Made by a program: the position numbers and the translations under genes. Of a stretch of DNA of 64,000 nt, positions 35,987 through 45,174 are shown in pieces. Position 1 is the stretch's first letter, and each line of letters begins with the position of its first letter. The DNA comes from Stackebrandtia endophytica. GTDB lineage: Bacteria > Actinomycetota > Actinomycetes > Mycobacteriales > Micromonosporaceae. The notes beneath the pieces are model-generated. The model was not told the origin of the DNA. It did not search any database and was given only the letters and a program-made list of their open reading frames with translations. The stretch lies in NCBI RefSeq assembly GCF_006716355.1, contig NZ_VFOW01000001.1, positions 3,720,001 through 3,784,000 of the forward strand, given 5' to 3'.

Positions 35987-38983
35987 ATGGAGTTTAGGAT
36001 CCTCGGGCCGCTGGAGATCATTCATCAGGGTGAACAGATCCGCATTCGAGGCCGCCACCACCCCAAAGTCCTCGCCGTGTTGCTGGCCGACGTGGGACGG
36101 GTGGTCGATCAATCTCGTCTCGTCGACACACTGTGGAGTGACGACCCGCCGAACACCGCTGTGCGTCAGGTGCAGAACATCGTGGCCCATCTGCGACGCC
36201 AGCTGGGTGAGTCGGCACCACCGGTGGAGGCGGTGGGTACCGGATATCGCCTGACCGTTCCATCGGGAAGGCTGGACGCCGCCGAGTTCGCCGCTGACGT
36301 GCGGCGGGCGGCGACGCTGCGTGAGAAGGGTGACGTAGCCGAGAGTTTCGACCTCCTCGGCACCGGCTTGGCCCGCTGGCGCGGAGCGGCGTTGGCCGGA
36401 TTGACCGGTCCGGTGATCGAGGCCGTCGCACAGCGGCTGGACGAGGCCCGGCTGGCAGCGCTGGAGGAGCAGATCGAGCTGGCCCTGGAGCTGGGACGAC
36501 ACGATCGGTTCATTCCGATACTTCGAGACGTGTCGGCTGAGCACCCCTACCGACAACGCCCGATCGGGCAGCTGATGCACGCGTTGCATCTGGATGGTCG
36601 AACCGCTGAAGCGTTGGAGGTGTTCGGGCAGGCCAGACGGCGACTGGCCGACGACCTCGGAATCTCACCGACGGAACAGCTGAACCGACTGCATTCGGCG
36701 ATCCTGCGCGACGATCCCGGGTTGCGTCCCCGGACGGCTGGGACCGTTGAGCCGCAAGCACTCCGCATCACACCGGCACAGTTGCCCGCGGCCGGTTCGC
36801 GGTTCGTGGGGCGATCGGCTGAACTGATCCGATTGGACGGTTGCGCCGCCGACGGCCGGATCGCGGTGATCAGTGGACCGGGCGGGGTCGGTAAGAGCGC
36901 CCTGGCATTCCAATGGGGACATAGCCACCGGGACGACTTCCCCGACGGCCAGCTGTATGTGAACCTGTACGGCTTCAGCCAACGGGATCCGGTCAAGACC
37001 CGGGATGTGCTGACCGGGTTCCTGCGGGCCATGGGGGTGGCCGAGTCCGCGATTCCGCCGTCGGAGTCGGAGACCCTCGCACTCTACCGCTCCATCATGG
37101 CCGATCGCCGGATGCTGGTCCTGCTGGACAACGCGCGCGACGTGGAGCAGGTGCGTAACCTGTTGCCGGGCGCGGGCGACAACTTCGTAATCGTGACCAG
37201 TCGACACCGGATGGCCGGCCTGAGCGCCCGCGACGACGCACAGCTGGTTCCGCTGCTGGCGTTGAACCCCAACGAATCGACCAGCCTGCTGTCGCGAACC
37301 CTGGGCAGTCATCGCACCGAACGGGAGCCCGAGGCCGCCGACCGGCTCGCGAGACTGTGCGGGCACCTGCCGTTGGCACTGCGGATAGCGGCCGCGCACT
37401 TGGCGGGGCGCCCCAGTGACGAGATCGAGGCGTTCACCGCTCAACTGGAATCCGACGACCGGTTGGATCTGCTGTCGGTCGACGGTGACCCGGAGGCGGC
37501 GGTCGCGGCCACCTTCGACTCCTCGTTCCAGCTGTTGAGTCGGGACGCCCAACGGCTGTTCCTGTCCGTCGGGCTGCTACCCGAAGCCCTGGTGTGTGTT
37601 GCCCAGCTGGCCACGGCCACCGGACGAACGGAGTCCGAGACCGAACAGATCCTGCGGGAGTTGGTCAACGCCCACCTCGTCGAGGTCCACCACAGTGGCT
37701 GGTACCGGATGCACGACCTGATCCGGTTGTACGCCAGACAGAAGGCGACTACCGAGGTCGATGCGACCGAGCGCGAGAATCTCACGGAGGGGCTGTTCTC
37801 CTGGTATGAGCGGATAGCAGAACGCTACTTCGATACCAGCGCCTTTGAGAGTGTCGTCGCCGGTTATTGGGAGTATCGGGAACATCCGAAGGTCTGGCGG
37901 CTGTGTGGGGTTTTGAAGGTCGGGATGAACCGAGGCGTCGGCTTCTCGGAGTGTCGGGGGATCTCAGCCGATGGCATCGCGATCGCCGACGAGCGCAATG
38001 ATCCGTTGGCACTCGCACACATGTGGGAGCTGCGCGGCACGACCGACTGGATGGTCAGCCGAACCTTCGAGGCGGTCGAATCCGGAAGGAAGGCACTTCG
38101 GTACGCCGAGATCAGCGGCCAGGTGGCCGTTGTTCGCATGTGCTCGGGAAACCTCGGTCAGATGTTGTATTCCGATGGCCGATACGAAGAGGCCGAGACC
38201 CATGTGCGGCGCAGCATCGATCTGATTTCGGAGACCGACGCACCGAGCATCGGGGCCAACGCGTTGAATCGGCTCGCTTCGATCCATCGGTGTTTGGGTC
38301 GGTATGCCGAGGCCGCAGCCGAGGCGCGGGCATCCATTGCCCGGTATCAGCAGATCCCGATACCTGATGTCGTGGCCCGTCTGACATTGGCGCGAGTCTA
38401 TCTGGACTGGGGGCGATTGCCGCAGGCGGAGCAGGAGGCGAACACAGCACTGATGGCACGGGAGGCCATGGGGGGTAGCCGATTCGAGATCCAGCTTCGA
38501 CAGGTGTTGACCGAAGTCGCCTATCGATCGGGTAGCCCCGAGGCGGCTCGTCGGCAGCTGTACGACATTGAGCGGTTGTTCGGTGCGACGACGGGCGGGG
38601 CCGTGGAGGAATCCAACCTCCATTGGGGGGCCGTGCTTGCCGCACTCGGCGAACACGAGGAGGCGCTGCGGCGAGCCAAGTCGGTGATGACGTACTTCTC
38701 GGGCACCAGCCGCACCTATGCGGCTGCCGCAGCGTACTGCCTGGCGACCGTGCACCATGCCATGGGCGACCACCTTGCCGCGCTGGCGGCGGCGCGGCAG
38801 GCTCGCGACTTCTACCGCTCGGTGTCGGCTCCGCTGCGATGGGCCCGGTCGCTGGCGTTGATGGCCTCGATTCACGAGGCGCTGCACCGTATCGACGAAG
38901 CCCGCCAATGCCGGGACGAGGCCAATCGGCTGTTTCGTTCCATCGACGTCGACGAGACCGCGCAGTTGAACAGCCCGGTGTGA
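35987..38983 (+). CDS. SARP-family transcriptional regulator with NB-ARC and TPR domains
   Basis: The 998-residue AfsR-type activator has an OmpR-like winged helix at residues of about 1-95 (FRILGPLEIIHQGEQIRI; LVDTLWSDDPP), a bacterial transcriptional activation domain to about 245, an NB-ARC ATPase from about 280 with P-loop GPGGVGKSA (Lys303), the kinase-2 segment RMLVLLDNARD, and the GLPL-like CGHLPLALRIAAAHL. The last 380 residues are TPR-like helical repeats. Such proteins often activate secondary-metabolite or developmental genes. No biosynthetic cluster is beside it. It lies 173 bp after rplL and 136 bp before the Mce operon, so it might control that operon; this is only proximity. 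Confidence 0.9.
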   Translation: MEFRILGPLEIIHQGEQIRIRGRHHPKVLAVLLADVGRVVDQSRLVDTLWSDDPPNTAVRQVQNIVAHLRRQLGESAPPVEAVGTGYRLTVPSGRLDAAEFAADVRRAATLREKGDVAESFDLLGTGLARWRGAALAGLTGPVIEAVAQRLDEARLAALEEQIELALELGRHDRFIPILRDVSAEHPYRQRPIGQLMHALHLDGRTAEALEVFGQARRRLADDLGISPTEQLNRLHSAILRDDPGLRPRTAGTVEPQALRITPAQLPAAGSRFVGRSAELIRLDGCAADGRIAVISGPGGVGKSALAFQWGHSHRDDFPDGQLYVNLYGFSQRDPVKTRDVLTGFLRAMGVAESAIPPSESETLALYRSIMADRRMLVLLDNARDVEQVRNLLPGAGDNFVIVTSRHRMAGLSARDDAQLVPLLALNPNESTSLLSRTLGSHRTEREPEAADRLARLCGHLPLALRIAAAHLAGRPSDEIEAFTAQLESDDRLDLLSVDGDPEAAVAATFDSSFQLLSRDAQRLFLSVGLLPEALVCVAQLATATGRTESETEQILRELVNAHLVEVHHSGWYRMHDLIRLYARQKATTEVDATERENLTEGLFSWYERIAERYFDTSAFESVVAGYWEYREHPKVWRLCGVLKVGMNRGVGFSECRGISADGIAIADERNDPLALAHMWELRGTTDWMVSRTFEAVESGRKALRYAEISGQVAVVRMCSGNLGQMLYSDGRYEEAETHVRRSIDLISETDAPSIGANALNRLASIHRCLGRYAEAAAEARASIARYQQIPIPDVVARLTLARVYLDWGRLPQAEQEANTALMAREAMGGSRFEIQLRQVLTEVAYRSGSPEAARRQLYDIERLFGATTGGAVEESNLHWGAVLAALGEHEEALRRAKSVMTYFSGTSRTYAAAAAYCLATVHHAMGDHLAALAAARQARDFYRSVSAPLRWARSLALMASIHEALHRIDEARQCRDEANRLFRSIDVDETAQLNSPV

Positions 38984-39119
38984 ATCGACCAAGTTCGATT
39001 TTCGTTATCGAGCTGTGCTGTGCGAATTATCCCCATTTCGCTAAGCTGCCCTGATCAGCCGAGCGCCGACGGAATCATCCCGTAACCGGCCATAAAGGGC
39101 GATCGGCGGGAGGAACCTG

Positions 39120-39914
39120 ATGGGCGTTGGCGCCGAAGTGGTGGGACTGACCAAATCGTTCGGTGAACAGACGGTGTGGTCCGACGTGTCGTTGACGGTT
39201 CCCGCCGGAGACATCACGGTTCTGTTGGGCCCCTCCGGAACCGGGAAATCGGTGTTCTTGAAGACGTTGATCGGTCTGTTGCGTCCCGATTGCGGTCAGG
39301 TCTTCATCGACGGCCGGGAGTTGACGGCCATGCGGGAGAAACAGCTCTACGAGATCCGGAAGCGCTGCGGGGTCCTGTTTCAGGACGGCGCGTTGTTCGG
39401 TTCGATGACGGTGTACGACAACATCGCGTTTCCGTTGCGGGAACACACTCGCAAGACCGAGGCCGAGATCCGCCGGATCGTCGCGGGGCGACTGGAACTG
39501 GTCGGCATGACCGGGGATGAGGACAAACTGCCGTCGGAGATCTCCGGCGGCATGCGAAAACGTGCCGGGTTGGCCAGGGCCCTGGTGATGAATCCGGAGC
39601 TGATCCTGTGTGACGAACCCGATTCCGGTCTCGACCCGGTACGCACCGCGTTCCTCGGGAAGCTGATCGCCGACTTGAACGCCGAGACCGGCGCGACCTT
39701 TCTCATCGTCACCCATGACATCAACACCGCGCGCACGCTACCCGACCACATTGGAATGCTGTACCGGGGCGAATTGATCGCATTCGATGACCGCGAGAAC
39801 ATCCTGGCGTCGACGGAACCGGTGGTGCGTCAGTTCCTCGCGGCAGGTCTCGACGGCCCCATCGGGATGGCCGAGGAACGCGATGCCGAGGAGACCGCGG
39901 AGGCGCAACGGTGA
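39120..39914 (+). CDS. Mce-system ABC ATPase (Mkl/MlaF type)
   Basis: The 264-residue ATPase powers an Mce-type lipid importer. It has Walker A GPSGTGKSVFLKTL, the Q-loop LFQDGALFGSMTVYDN typical of MlaF/Mkl, the signature ISGGMRKRAGLARAL, Walker B LILCDEPDSGLDP and the switch His in IVTHDI. The ribosome site GGGAGGAA precedes the ATG. The downstream permease start overlaps its stop by GTGA. In mycobacteria Mkl is encoded apart from the mce genes; here it leads the operon. Confidence 0.92.
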   Translation: MGVGAEVVGLTKSFGEQTVWSDVSLTVPAGDITVLLGPSGTGKSVFLKTLIGLLRPDCGQVFIDGRELTAMREKQLYEIRKRCGVLFQDGALFGSMTVYDNIAFPLREHTRKTEAEIRRIVAGRLELVGMTGDEDKLPSEISGGMRKRAGLARALVMNPELILCDEPDSGLDPVRTAFLGKLIADLNAETGATFLIVTHDINTARTLPDHIGMLYRGELIAFDDRENILASTEPVVRQFLAAGLDGPIGMAEERDAEETAEAQR

Positions 39915-40669
39915 ACGCGCTCGCCGGCCTGGGGCGGTTCACCGGGTTCTGTCTCGACACCATGAAGTCGTTGCCCAGGCGGCCGTTTCAGTTGGCGGAG
40001 GCGGTGCGCCAGGCGTGGTTCATCGCGTCGGTGTCGATCCTGCCGACGGCGTTGGTGGCCATCCCGTTCGGTGCGGTCATCGCTCTGCAGTTGGGGTCGT
40101 TGTCCCGGCAGATCGGCGCCGAGTCGTTCGCGGGCGCGGCCAGCGTGTTGGCGGTGGTCCGCGAGGCGGGACCGATCGTGACCGCGCTGCTGATCGCCGG
40201 TGCCGGTGGATCGGCGATGTGTGCGGATCTGGGGGCTCGCAAGATCCGCGAGGAACTGGACGCGATGAGAACCCTCGGCGTGGACCCGATCCAGCGATTG
40301 GTGGTCCCTCGGGTGATCGCCGGCGCCGTGGTCGCGGTCCTGCTCAACGGGGTCGTCTCGGCGGTGGGTATCGCGGGCGGCTACGTGTTCAATGTGTACC
40401 TTCAGGGCGGCACGCCGGGGGCGTACCTGTCGAGTTTCGCGGCGTTGGGGCAGGTGGCCGACCTGGTGAGCGCTCAGCTTCGGGCCTTCGTGTTCGGCAT
40501 CATCGCCGCCCTGATCGCCTGCTACCTCGGAATGAACGCCAAGGGCGGCCCGAAAGGGGTCGGTCAGGCGGTCAACACCTCGGTCGTGGTGACCTTCATG
40601 GTGCTGTTCGCGGTCAACTTCGTGATGGTGGCGTTGTACTTCCAACTGGTTCCGCAGAAGGGGTCGTGA
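39911..40669 (+). CDS. YrbE/MlaE-family permease (first)
   Basis: The 252-residue protein has five to six hydrophobic segments and the conserved MlaE core with AGPIVTALLIAGAGGSAMCA, ADLGARKIREELDAMRTLGV and DPIQRLVVPRVIAG. This is the YrbEA-type subunit of an Mce importer. Start GTG overlaps the ATPase stop; the second permease begins 1 bp after its own stop. Confidence 0.92.
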   Translation: MNALAGLGRFTGFCLDTMKSLPRRPFQLAEAVRQAWFIASVSILPTALVAIPFGAVIALQLGSLSRQIGAESFAGAASVLAVVREAGPIVTALLIAGAGGSAMCADLGARKIREELDAMRTLGVDPIQRLVVPRVIAGAVVAVLLNGVVSAVGIAGGYVFNVYLQGGTPGAYLSSFAALGQVADLVSAQLRAFVFGIIAALIACYLGMNAKGGPKGVGQAVNTSVVVTFMVLFAVNFVMVALYFQLVPQKGS

Positions 40670-40670
40670 C

Positions 40671-41459
40671 ATGTTGACCTCGCTGGGAACCCAGATGTTG
40701 TTCTATCTGCGCGCGATCGCGTGGATGCCGAGAACCCTGGTGCGGTACCGGCGTGAGGTGTTCCGGCTGCTGGGCGAGGTCAGTTTCGGCGCCGGTGGCC
40801 TGACGGTCGTCGGCGGCACCGTCGGCGTCGTGGTGTTCCTGACGTTCTTCACCGGCACCGAGGTCGGGTTGCAGGGATACCAGGCACTCAACCAGGTCGG
40901 GACTAGTGCGTTCACCGGGTTCATCTCGGCGTACTTCAACACCCGTGAGATCGCGCCCCTGGTCGCCGGTATCGCCCTGTCGGCGACGGTGGGAGCCGGG
41001 TTCACGGCACAGTTGGGGGCCATGCGGGTCAACGAGGAGGTCGACGCGCTGGAGGTCATGGGGGTGCGGTCGCTGCCGTACCTGGTGACCACTCGGATGA
41101 TCGCCGGGCTGCTGGCGGCGGTGCCGCTGTACGTGTTGGCCCTGTTGTCCAGTTATGTCGCGACCCGAACCGTGGCTACGGTCTACTTCGGCCAGTCGGC
41201 GGGCACATACGACCACTACTTCTCCACGTTCCTGGTGTCGTCGGATGTCATGTGGTCGTTCGGGAAGGTGCTCGCGTTCGCGGTGATCGTCATCGGGGTG
41301 CACTGCTACTACGGCTATCACGCCTCCGGTGGGCCGGCCGGTGTCGGTGTCGCGGTGGGGCGGGCGGTCCGCACCGCCATCGTGGCAGTGAACATTGTCG
41401 ATTTCTTTGTATCGTTGGCGGTCTGGGGCGCCACCACGACGGTGAGGATTGTCGGATGA
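40671..41459 (+). CDS. YrbE/MlaE-family permease (second)
   Basis: The 262-residue YrbEB-type subunit pairs with the first to form the membrane channel. It has REIAPLVAGIALSATVGAGF, AQLGAMRVNEEVDALEVMGV and a final basic region with YHASGGPAGVGVAVGRAVR. Its stop overlaps the start of the MCE gene by ATGA, so the four genes are one translational unit. Confidence 0.92.
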   Translation: MLTSLGTQMLFYLRAIAWMPRTLVRYRREVFRLLGEVSFGAGGLTVVGGTVGVVVFLTFFTGTEVGLQGYQALNQVGTSAFTGFISAYFNTREIAPLVAGIALSATVGAGFTAQLGAMRVNEEVDALEVMGVRSLPYLVTTRMIAGLLAAVPLYVLALLSSYVATRTVATVYFGQSAGTYDHYFSTFLVSSDVMWSFGKVLAFAVIVIGVHCYYGYHASGGPAGVGVAVGRAVRTAIVAVNIVDFFVSLAVWGATTTVRIVG

Positions 41460-42802
41460 GAGAACGCGTTGCGGGCGTCGGGTTCCTGCTGGTCCTGGCG
41501 GCGTTGCTGGGTTTGTGCGTCGCGGCCTACGCGAAGGTGTTCACGCCCGTCGTCGGCGTCACCGTCGTCGCCCCCAACGCCGGGTTGCAGATGTCCACCG
41601 GCGCCGACGTGAAGTACCGCGGCGTCTTCGTGGGCGAGGTGCGCGAGGTCGGTTCGACCGGGGACGGCGCGATCTTGTCGCTGGCGCTGGATCCGGTGGC
41701 GCGGGAGCGGATTCCGGCGGGCGTCGCGGCCCGACTGCTGCCCAAGACGCTGTTCGGGGAGAAGTACGTGGAGCTGGTGCCACCGGCGTCGCCCACGACG
41801 ACGCCCATCGCCGAACACACCGTGATCGAGATCGACGCCTCCGCTGAAGCCGTCGAACTGAATCAGCTGCTCGACGGCGCGCTGCCGCTGCTGCGGGCGG
41901 TGCCACCGGAGAAGCTGGCGGTGACCCTCACCTCGATCGCCGACGCGTTGGACGGTCGAGGCGACCGCGTCGGGGAGACGTTCGTCAAGCTGGGCGACAT
42001 CGTGCGGGAGTTGAACGCCGAGATGCCCGCGATCACCGCGGATCTGGAGCTGTTGGCGCAGGTCCTCGACGAGTATCGGGGTGCGTTGCCGGACCTGATC
42101 ACGGTGCTGGACAACCTGACCGTCACCAACCGCACGATCGCCGATCAGTCGGACCAGCTGAAGGCACTGTGGATGTCCACTGCGGACTTCAGTGACGAGA
42201 CCAGAGTGTTCCTGGACCGGTATCAGGGCCGCCTGATCCAGTTCGGAGAGGTCACCGCACCGTTCCTGGAGGTGTTGGCCGCCTACGCTCCCCAGTACCC
42301 GTGCCTGTTCGAGGGCTTGACCGCACTGGAACCGAACGTGGTGGACGCCTTCTCCGGTGGGCAACTTGACATCACCCTGGAGATCACCCGCGACAACGGC
42401 AAGTACGAGCCCGGCAGGGACGAACCCGCGTGGTTGAGTTCGTTCGGCCCCGACTGCCGAGGACTTCCGGGCCCGAACGTGCCCGGGCCCGAACGCCAGT
42501 TCTCCAACGGATACGACTACGACGCCTCCCGCGTCAACATGCCGATCCACATCCCCGGCATCACCGAGGGACTGACCTACGTCACCGACCCCGGCGCGGA
42601 GGTCGACGCCGAACAGTCGGGTGAGGATGATGGATTCCTGCCGTTCGATCCTCGGATGGGCTACGGCGGTACCGAAGCCGAGAAGCAGGTGGTGGTACCG
42701 CTGGTGGCGGCCGCGACCGGCGTCGAAGCCGAACAGGTCGGTGACATCGCGGTCCTGCTGTGGGGACCACTGTTGCGGGGTGCGACGGTCTCGGTGCGGT
42801 AG
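41456..42802 (+). CDS. MCE-family protein (MceA-like)
   Basis: The 448-residue protein has an N-terminal membrane anchor (GVGFLLVLAALLGLCVAAYA), then the MCE/MlaD domain at about residues 35-115 (ADVKYRGVFVGEVREVGSTG; LLPKTLFGEKYVELVPP), a long helical segment like the tube-forming part of mycobacterial Mce1A, and a cholesterol-uptake-porter-type C-terminus (YAPQYPCLFEGL; PIHIPGI). Normally five more mce genes (B-F) follow. Here none does; a lipoprotein array starts 63 bp later. The ATG at 41456 is set by ATGA overlap; longer frames run into the permease. Confidence 0.9.
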   Translation: MRERVAGVGFLLVLAALLGLCVAAYAKVFTPVVGVTVVAPNAGLQMSTGADVKYRGVFVGEVREVGSTGDGAILSLALDPVARERIPAGVAARLLPKTLFGEKYVELVPPASPTTTPIAEHTVIEIDASAEAVELNQLLDGALPLLRAVPPEKLAVTLTSIADALDGRGDRVGETFVKLGDIVRELNAEMPAITADLELLAQVLDEYRGALPDLITVLDNLTVTNRTIADQSDQLKALWMSTADFSDETRVFLDRYQGRLIQFGEVTAPFLEVLAAYAPQYPCLFEGLTALEPNVVDAFSGGQLDITLEITRDNGKYEPGRDEPAWLSSFGPDCRGLPGPNVPGPERQFSNGYDYDASRVNMPIHIPGITEGLTYVTDPGAEVDAEQSGEDDGFLPFDPRMGYGGTEAEKQVVVPLVAAATGVEAEQVGDIAVLLWGPLLRGATVSVR

Positions 42803-42865
42803 TCGGCTTGGCGTTCAACTTCCGTTCGCGTGCAACGTATCGGCTCGTTGACGCGTCATGGTGAC

Positions 42866-43873
42866 ATGAACGTTTTCACACGACGGGTCACGGCCGTCGT
42901 CACGGGAACCCTGCTCGCGGCCGTCCTGCTGTCGGGGTGCGGTGGTGACGCGACCGAGCCCAGCGAGGTCGATCGGATCGACGACGCGGTCAACAGCGCG
43001 ATGAGATTGCAGCAGGAATTGGAGGGGGTGACCAACCGGCTGATCGTCGAGTGCATGGTCACGGCCGGTTTCGACACCCATCCGCAGGACCTCACCCGAG
43101 ATCCCGCCGCCTGGATCGAGGAGGTTCAGCTGTTGCTGGGCTCGGATCCGCCCGGTACCAACGAGTTCCCCACCGTCGCGGAGGCCGAACAACAGGGCTT
43201 CGACCCGGTCTATCCCGACCGCTACGACGACACCGGCAACGAGCCGGATCCCTATTGGGACATGTCGAGCGAGTACACGAACGAGTACGACGTCGCCCGG
43301 TACGGGCCGGAGTTCTATGAGTTCATGCGATCCGGTGATCTCCTCTAGGAGGGACCGGATGAGGGTGGTTGCACCGGTGAGGCGAAGGCGGCCGTCGAGG
43401 AGGCGACCGGCATACCCGGAGGCAAGCCGACCTGGCCACCGGGTCTGGTCGACGCCGAAGCCATATCCGCCCGCTATCTGAACGACGCGGTGCACGACGC
43501 GCAGGACGACTGGTCGGTTTGTGTGGCCGATCGTGGGCACCCGTACTTCGAGTTCAGCGAGCATCGGTTGAACCTGAGGGGCTTCGTCGCCACGTTCTAC
43601 GAGGAATCCGGATATCAGGGCAGCCCCGAAGGGCCGCAGCACGAGCCGCCGCCGGGTGCACCCTGGTCCCCGGAAGAGGCACGCGCCAACGAGATCGCGT
43701 TCGCCGTCGACGTCGCCGAGTGCGCCGATGAGACCGGTCTGCGTAAGACGATGGAGACCGAGTGGCGCATGACCATGGAGGCCGTCGCCTTGGAGAACAA
43801 GGACGAGATCTTCGCCTGGCACGACAGCCTGGAGGAGGCGCTGGAGGCGGCCGGGGAACTCATCGCCGAGTGA
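42866..43873 (+). pseudogene. First of four paralogous lipoprotein genes, interrupted by in-frame TAG
   Basis: The frame from ATG 42866 gives a lipoprotein signal (LLAAVLLSGCGG) and family blocks up to EFMRSGDLL, then a TAG at 43346-43348 (codon 161). The same frame continues without further stops to 43873 and encodes exactly the second half of the family: GGCTGEAKAAVEEATG, SVCVADRGHPYFEF, VAECADETGLRKTMETEW, AWHDSLEEALEA. Total 335 codons including the stop, matching the paralogs. The TAG falls in the variable acidic linker. Either a recent nonsense mutation made a pseudogene, the stop is read through, or the second half is reinitiated, for example at the in-frame GTG at 43490. Everything else in the frame looks intact. 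Confidence 0.8.
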
Positions 43874-43923
43874 TCTTTCACTGTGAGGCAACGAATCGCG
43901 TCGGTCGACGCGTCGGCACGGGC

Positions 43924-44979
43924 ATGAGCTTCTCAACTCGACGAGTGGGCGTGTTGGCGGCGGGCGCTCTGACCGCCGGTGTTCTGCTGACCGGATGCGG
44001 TGGTGAGTCCGACGACGCCGTCGATCCCGGCGAAATCGCGCCGATCACCGAGGCGGTCGACGACGCGATCCAGATGGAGTCGCAGCTGCGTGGCGTGATC
44101 AGCCGCCTGATGATCGACTGCCTGACCGACGCTGGCTTCGATGTGCACGCCCCGGACCTCACCGGGGACCCGGACGCCTGGATGGCGGAGGAGGGTTTCG
44201 AACCGCTGGTGGGTTCGGACCCGCCCGGCAGCCGCGACATCCCGACCGTGGCCGAGGCCGAGGAGCGCGGTGTCTATGTCGGACTGACGCTCGATCCGGA
44301 TCGCGAACCGGACGACGACGACGGTGCCTGGGGCTACGACCCGAACGACCCGTTCTTCGCGATGCCGCTGGAATACCAGGAGGAGTATCAGCTGGCTCGC
44401 TACGGCGAGGAGTACCTGGAGGCGATCGCTCCCGGGGGCGACCCCGGTGGTGAACTGCCCGTCGAGGGTGGTTGCTCCGGCGAGGTGAACGTCGCCGTCA
44501 CCGAGGCGACCGGGTTGGAGAACGGGAAGATCGAGTGGCCGGAGGTCATGGGGCACAGCGATGCGCACCTCGCGGAGTTCGAGTCCGAGACCTTGCTCTC
44601 GGCCCGAAACGCCTGGTCGTCCTGCGTCGAGGACCGGGGCCACCCGTACTTCGAGTTCTCCCGGGGCTCGGTGGATCTGTGGAACTACGGCCAGATGTTC
44701 TATAAGGACAGTTCCTACTACTCCGATTCCAGCGAGTCGTACCCGTTCGATCCGCCGACCGGTGCCCCGTGGGAGTTCGATGAGGCCTACCCCAAGGAGA
44801 TCGCCTTCGCCGTCGACGTCGCCGAGTGCGCCGATGATTCCGGTCTACGCGAGACCATGACGACCGAGTGGAACCGAACGATGTCTCAGGCCGCGATGGC
44901 GCACCAGGAGGCGATCTTCGCCTGGCACGACAGCCTGGAGGAGGCGCTGGAAGCGGTGCAATCCCTTCTGACGGAATAG
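43924..44979 (+). CDS. Four-Cys lipoprotein, second of tandem family
   Basis: The 351-residue lipoprotein has a lipobox with Cys (AGVLLTGCGG) at about residue 28. The mature part is very acidic and carries cysteines in fixed contexts: DCLTDAGFDVH, GGCSGEVNVA, SSCVEDRGHPYFEF and AECADDSG, which could form two disulfides. A TGAPWEFDEAYPKE segment precedes the last Cys, and AIFAWHDSLEEALEA ends it. I recognise no known family. It lies 50 bp after the interrupted first copy. By position it might work with the Mce transporter, as lipoproteins such as LprK do, but sequence similarity to those is not evident. Confidence 0.8.
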   Translation: MSFSTRRVGVLAAGALTAGVLLTGCGGESDDAVDPGEIAPITEAVDDAIQMESQLRGVISRLMIDCLTDAGFDVHAPDLTGDPDAWMAEEGFEPLVGSDPPGSRDIPTVAEAEERGVYVGLTLDPDREPDDDDGAWGYDPNDPFFAMPLEYQEEYQLARYGEEYLEAIAPGGDPGGELPVEGGCSGEVNVAVTEATGLENGKIEWPEVMGHSDAHLAEFESETLLSARNAWSSCVEDRGHPYFEFSRGSVDLWNYGQMFYKDSSYYSDSSESYPFDPPTGAPWEFDEAYPKEIAFAVDVAECADDSGLRETMTTEWNRTMSQAAMAHQEAIFAWHDSLEEALEAVQSLLTE

Positions 44980-45174
44980 GTCGCTGCTTTCGTCGACGGG
45001 GCGTCAAGGACGTTCAGGGTGAGGTACATGCACTCCGACGCGACCGGAGCTGATCGCCTCATGAAGCAGACACATTCCGAACCTGAAGTGGTGGTGCGAT
45101 TACTCGATTGTGTATACGGAATTATTCAGCTGTCGAATGCAACTGTTCGAGCGGCTCATAGCGTTGTCATGGGC

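Noticed and set aside
43490-43873. Independent 127-residue gene starting at GTG 43490
   Set aside because: It is the second half of the interrupted lipoprotein and lacks its own signal peptide; kept only as a possible reinitiation product.
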